Below are positions 32,629 to 35,006 of a DNA stretch of 35,006 nucleotides, piece by piece. Under the pieces are notes generated by a model. The model saw only the letters and a list, made by a program, of their open reading frames with translations, was not told where the DNA came from and made no database searches. The translations under genes were made by a program, and so were the position numbers. Position 1 is the first letter of the stretch. Each line of letters opens with the position of its first letter. This DNA comes from Bacteroidales bacterium (lineage in GTDB: Bacteria; Bacteroidota; Bacteroidia; Bacteroidales; FEN-979), in NCBI GenBank assembly GCA_028706295.1, contig JAQWBQ010000037.1, positions 1 through 35,006 of the forward strand. The letters run 5' to 3'.

Positions 32629-33162
32629 ATGCTCCTCTCCTCCACCCTCATCCCCGTCGATCTCCGCTTCCTGGTGATCATCACCCTCTTTCTTTCGGTG
32701 GCGGCTTTTGTCATGAGCGCCTTCTCGGTGTTCCTGTTCTACAAATTTTACCGCGACACCATCAAGCCCCTGCCCGCGCTGATCCCGTCGGTGACCGAAA
32801 ACAACATCTCCCTGCGACTTTTCAACAACGGGAACAGCCCCTTTTTCATCTCGGGATTCCGGGTTTCGAAGCATGATAAAAGTTCCGGATCCATCTCCGA
32901 CTTCCTCCCGCTGATCGATGAAAACACCGGTTATATCTCTTTTACGATCATCCGCGACGGATTAAAGGTGATGCCCGAACAGTCGCTCAAGATCTTTGAA
33001 TTCGACCTCACGGGTTTCGAAACGGGCATCGACCCCGCGATGGTACGCGAAATTCTCAGCCACCTCGACGGACTTTCATTCGAAGTTCAATGCCGCGACA
33101 TCGGCAAACGCTTTAAGACCGTTATAAGCAAAACCATGACACTCGGGGAGAAGACCGGATAG
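32629..33162 (+). CDS. Hypothetical single-pass membrane protein
   Basis: The 177-residue product has one strong membrane helix (about 13-41, LRFLVIITLFLSVAAFVMSA and following). A soluble domain without a family I recognise makes up the rest (LRLFNNGNSPFFISGFRVSK, then FEFDLTGFETGIDPAMVREI). The codon pattern matches the neighbouring GC-rich genes, supporting a real gene. The start directly follows a tetramer array. A 163-codon frame in another phase overlaps it and is probably a shadow, since it reads through the array. Confidence 0.72.
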   Translation: MLLSSTLIPVDLRFLVIITLFLSVAAFVMSAFSVFLFYKFYRDTIKPLPALIPSVTENNISLRLFNNGNSPFFISGFRVSKHDKSSGSISDFLPLIDENTGYISFTIIRDGLKVMPEQSLKIFEFDLTGFETGIDPAMVREILSHLDGLSFEVQCRDIGKRFKTVISKTMTLGEKTG

Positions 33163-33174
33163 AAGACGATTCAA

Positions 33175-33330
33175 AATAGGGATTAGGTATTAGCGAATAG
33201 GGATTAGGGGAAAAAATAATTCTAAATTAAAATCAATCATTCAATCAATCAGTCAATCAGTCAATCAATCATTCAGTCAATCAATCATTCGTAAATCGTA
33301 AATTTTGTCAATCGTAAATCAATTTTTCCG
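33175..33330. repeat. Composite micro-repeat region before the FlaA1-like gene
   Basis: GGGATTAGG/GCGAATA-type heptamers (33175-33212), then AATC/AGTC/ATTC tetramers (33226-33290). Then comes the second copy of the CGTAAAT...TTGTCAATCG repeat (33286-33328). The TTG used as the likely start of the next gene (33305) lies inside this last repeat. Confidence 0.85.
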
Positions 33331-34633
33331 CTTTTGTACCCGTCCGCTTGTCGATGGCCTGATCGTAGTGGCTTCGGTATTCCTGGCTTACCTGTTGCGG
33401 TTCAACTTTGATGTTCCGGCCAGCGAAATAGCTGAGATCCCGATCGTGCTGGCCATCATGGTCGTCGTTCGTGTCGCTTTATTCCTCACATTCCGTGCTT
33501 ATACCGGAACCGATCGCCATCCCGGACTTGCCGGCGGTTTCCGGCTGGTTTTCATCCTCATCTCCGGCAGTTTTCTCTTTATCCTTACCGACTTCATCAC
33601 CTACTATTTTATCAACCAGCGCCTCTTCATCCCCCTGACCATCATCATCCTTGAATTCCTGATCACCACGGCGCTGATCTTCCTGTTCCGCTCACTGGTC
33701 CACGGCGGTTTCGACACCCTGCTCCGCAGTGTGAAACCGGCTGCTGTGGCTGAAGAATCCGTACCTGCAACCAAAAATGCGGGACCGGGAACCATTGAAT
33801 ACTCGTTTTCCCAGGAACGAACTGAGGAGATGGAACGCGCTATCCGGGGTAAACGGGTTCTTATTGCAGGTGCGGGAGGTACGACAGGCGCCGAACTGAC
33901 CCGCCAGATCCTTGCCTTCAGACCCGCGTCGCTGATCCTTGCCGACCGTTCCGAAAAGGCGCTGACGCAACTCCGTGCCATCATCCAAAACCCGCAACAA
34001 GTCCCGGTAATCCTCGCCCTCACCGACATCACCGATGAACCCGGTTTGGCCGGACTCTTCGAACGACACCGTCCCGAAATGGTAATCCATGCCGCCCTGT
34101 ATCACGATGCCGCCCTGCTCGAATCGAATCACCGCGAGGCATTCCGGAACCATGAAGAAGGGACCGGAATCCTGACACGGTGTGCCGCCCGCCATGGCGC
34201 TGACCGGTTCATCCTCCTTTCGTCGTACCGTGAAACGGGCGGGGACGGGGTGAAACAGCGCTCCATGCAAAAGGCCGAAGAGGCCGTGTGCGGACGCGTG
34301 GATCTGCGCCCCGGTTGGATGGCAGAACTTCAACAGAATAACACCCCGGTATCACCACCTATGGCCGCGATGATCCTGCGCCGCCCCGATACCACCACCG
34401 TCCCTGTTTCGCTGCCCGCCTTCTGCACCCTCGTGCTCGAAGCGCTTACCACCGGCGCGAACGGCGACATTTTCACCGCCTCCCTCCGCGAACCCACCCG
34501 CAAACTCGACCAGGCCCGGCAAATGATCCTCCAATCCGGACTTCAGCTTTCGGGTGATGACGAAAATTCCGATACCCCATCCAGGCACCCCGCTGCCGTA
34601 AAGTTGATGGAAGCGGTTTTAAAGAGGATTTGA
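33305..34633 (+). CDS. Short, degenerate FlaA1/CapD-like nucleotide-sugar epimerase/dehydratase homologue
   Basis: The 442-residue product has four N-terminal membrane helices (about 13-32, 46-64, 80-103 and 108-128). A Rossmann domain follows with VLIAGAGGTTGAELTRQIL (185-203). The order of remaining motifs is that of the FlaA1/CapD/WbpM family (UDP-GlcNAc 4,6-dehydratases): VIHAALYHDAALLESN (260-275), FILLSS (302-307), PAFCTLVLEAL (371-381), then GDIFTASLREPTRKLDQA. The family's active-site stretch (usually STDKAVNPT...MGATKR) reads SSYRETGGDG...MQKAEEA, and the substrate-binding part is shortened, so dehydratase activity is doubtful. Usual family members have over 600 residues. The start is TTG at 33305 within a repeat; the first ATG would delete the first helix. 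Confidence 0.82.
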   Translation: MSIVNQFFRFCTRPLVDGLIVVASVFLAYLLRFNFDVPASEIAEIPIVLAIMVVVRVALFLTFRAYTGTDRHPGLAGGFRLVFILISGSFLFILTDFITYYFINQRLFIPLTIIILEFLITTALIFLFRSLVHGGFDTLLRSVKPAAVAEESVPATKNAGPGTIEYSFSQERTEEMERAIRGKRVLIAGAGGTTGAELTRQILAFRPASLILADRSEKALTQLRAIIQNPQQVPVILALTDITDEPGLAGLFERHRPEMVIHAALYHDAALLESNHREAFRNHEEGTGILTRCAARHGADRFILLSSYRETGGDGVKQRSMQKAEEAVCGRVDLRPGWMAELQQNNTPVSPPMAAMILRRPDTTTVPVSLPAFCTLVLEALTTGANGDIFTASLREPTRKLDQARQMILQSGLQLSGDDENSDTPSRHPAAVKLMEAVLKRI

Positions 34634-34944
34634 GAATTTGGGGATTTTTAAACTGCTTATCTACTTTGAGCAAGTATCAAAAACGGCAACCGGCTTATAA
34701 AATGACCCCTCCCCGAAAACATCAACTTGCTTAAAGGGGATAAGCAGTATTTCTAATTATTTTTTCCCTAATCGCTATTCGCTAATGCCTAATCCCTATT
34801 CGCTATTATGTCAGTGCTATGTTTTTGATTTTATGAATTTTAGATTTTCCAATTTCTGATTTTCAAGGCGTTAGGTTTTTACCCTGACAAAAAAAAGTTG
34901 AAAAAAAGGCACAAAAAAACTTGTTTTTTCGAAAAACATTTGAG
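34634..34944. other. Repeat-rich intergenic region at the right end
   Basis: No gene seen. It contains an inverted repeat (34650-34751), heptamer CGCTATT/CCCTAAT repeats (34765-34807) and AT-rich GATTTT-type units to about 34870. Confidence 0.6.
34650..34751. repeat. Inverted repeat including the second 40-bp dispersed repeat
   Basis: About 25 bp at 34650-34674 are the imperfect reverse complement of 34727-34751 (CTGCTTATC...TTTGAGCAAGT against CTTGCTTAAAGGGGATAAGC). The right part, 34712-34751, is the copy of the repeat at 23533-23572. It follows the FlaA1-like gene by 17 bp and may serve as its terminator or be a small mobile repeat. Confidence 0.65.
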
Positions 34945-34952
34945 TACATTTG
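34945..34952 (+). promoter_or_regulatory. Candidate -7 element for a transcript leaving the window
   Basis: TACATTTG matches TAnnTTTG; CTTG at 34920-34923 lies 21 bp upstream within an A/T-tract-rich stretch. Nothing after it in the remaining 54 bases is long enough to identify the product. Confidence 0.45.
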
Positions 34953-35006
34953 TTACTCGATTGAAAATCCCCCGGTTAATCTCCTGTCATGGGGATCGGA
35001 GCCGGG

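Noticed and set aside
32385-32876. 163-codon frame overlapping the start of the small membrane protein
   Set aside because: It reads through the tetramer array and a proline/histidine-rich repeat, and overlaps a frame with a clean membrane helix.
34960-35006. Structured RNA or tRNA start at the right edge
   Set aside because: There are short complementary C-rich and G-rich stretches after a promoter-like element, but only about 50 bases remain, which is too little to support any RNA gene.

Overview
The window looks like chromosomal DNA from a member of the Bacteroidetes (Bacteroidota), probably an uncultured Bacteroidales-type organism. Three observations support this. Several genes are preceded by the Bacteroidetes sigma-factor promoter pattern TTTG-N19-TAnnTTTG. 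Three large secreted proteins end in type IX secretion (T9SS) C-terminal sorting domains. The block flippase - dut - TPR lipoprotein - DUF4292 lipoprotein - EnvC-like protein is an arrangement I associate with this phylum. No tRNA, rRNA, CRISPR array or intact transposase was seen.

Layout. 1-1414: an S66 LD-carboxypeptidase and a YraN-family protein. 2104-6487: a LytS-type sensor kinase and a LytTR response regulator, separated by an oppositely oriented AAA/DUF4143 ATPase. 6488-14348: an AT-rich section with a 1960-residue surface protein built from twelve ~84-residue repeats, then a 480-residue relative sharing a module with it. 14577-21856: a viroplasmin-type RNase H diverging from the flippase-dut-TPR-DUF4292-EnvC run, which serves envelope, nucleotide and peptidoglycan functions. 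22067-22990: a DMT-family permease. 23051-23885: a junkyard with an inverted-repeat element carrying a decayed DUF559 endonuclease gene, a dispersed 40-bp repeat, and the C-terminal tail of a lost TonB-dependent receptor. 23886-27797: a 1303-residue BNR/Asp-box T9SS surface protein. 28115-34633: a CNNM/CorC-type membrane protein, a family 2 glycosyltransferase, a TPR protein, a DUF3108 protein, a small membrane protein and a shortened, degenerate FlaA1/CapD-like protein.

The most unusual feature is a set of degenerate micro-repeat arrays with 4-, 7- or 8-bp units. They occupy many of the gaps and frequently end at, or contain, a start codon. Two lie inside reading frames: one forms most of a lipoprotein signal peptide, and one encodes a Ser/Gln/Ile-rich stretch in the BNR protein. 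Other points to follow up are the DUF559 element, a candidate LytTR operator (11-bp direct repeats 20 bp apart) upstream of the giant repeat protein, and near-identical DNA between neighbouring protein repeats, which suggests gene conversion or recent duplication.

All functional calls rest on reading motifs by eye; no database search was possible.
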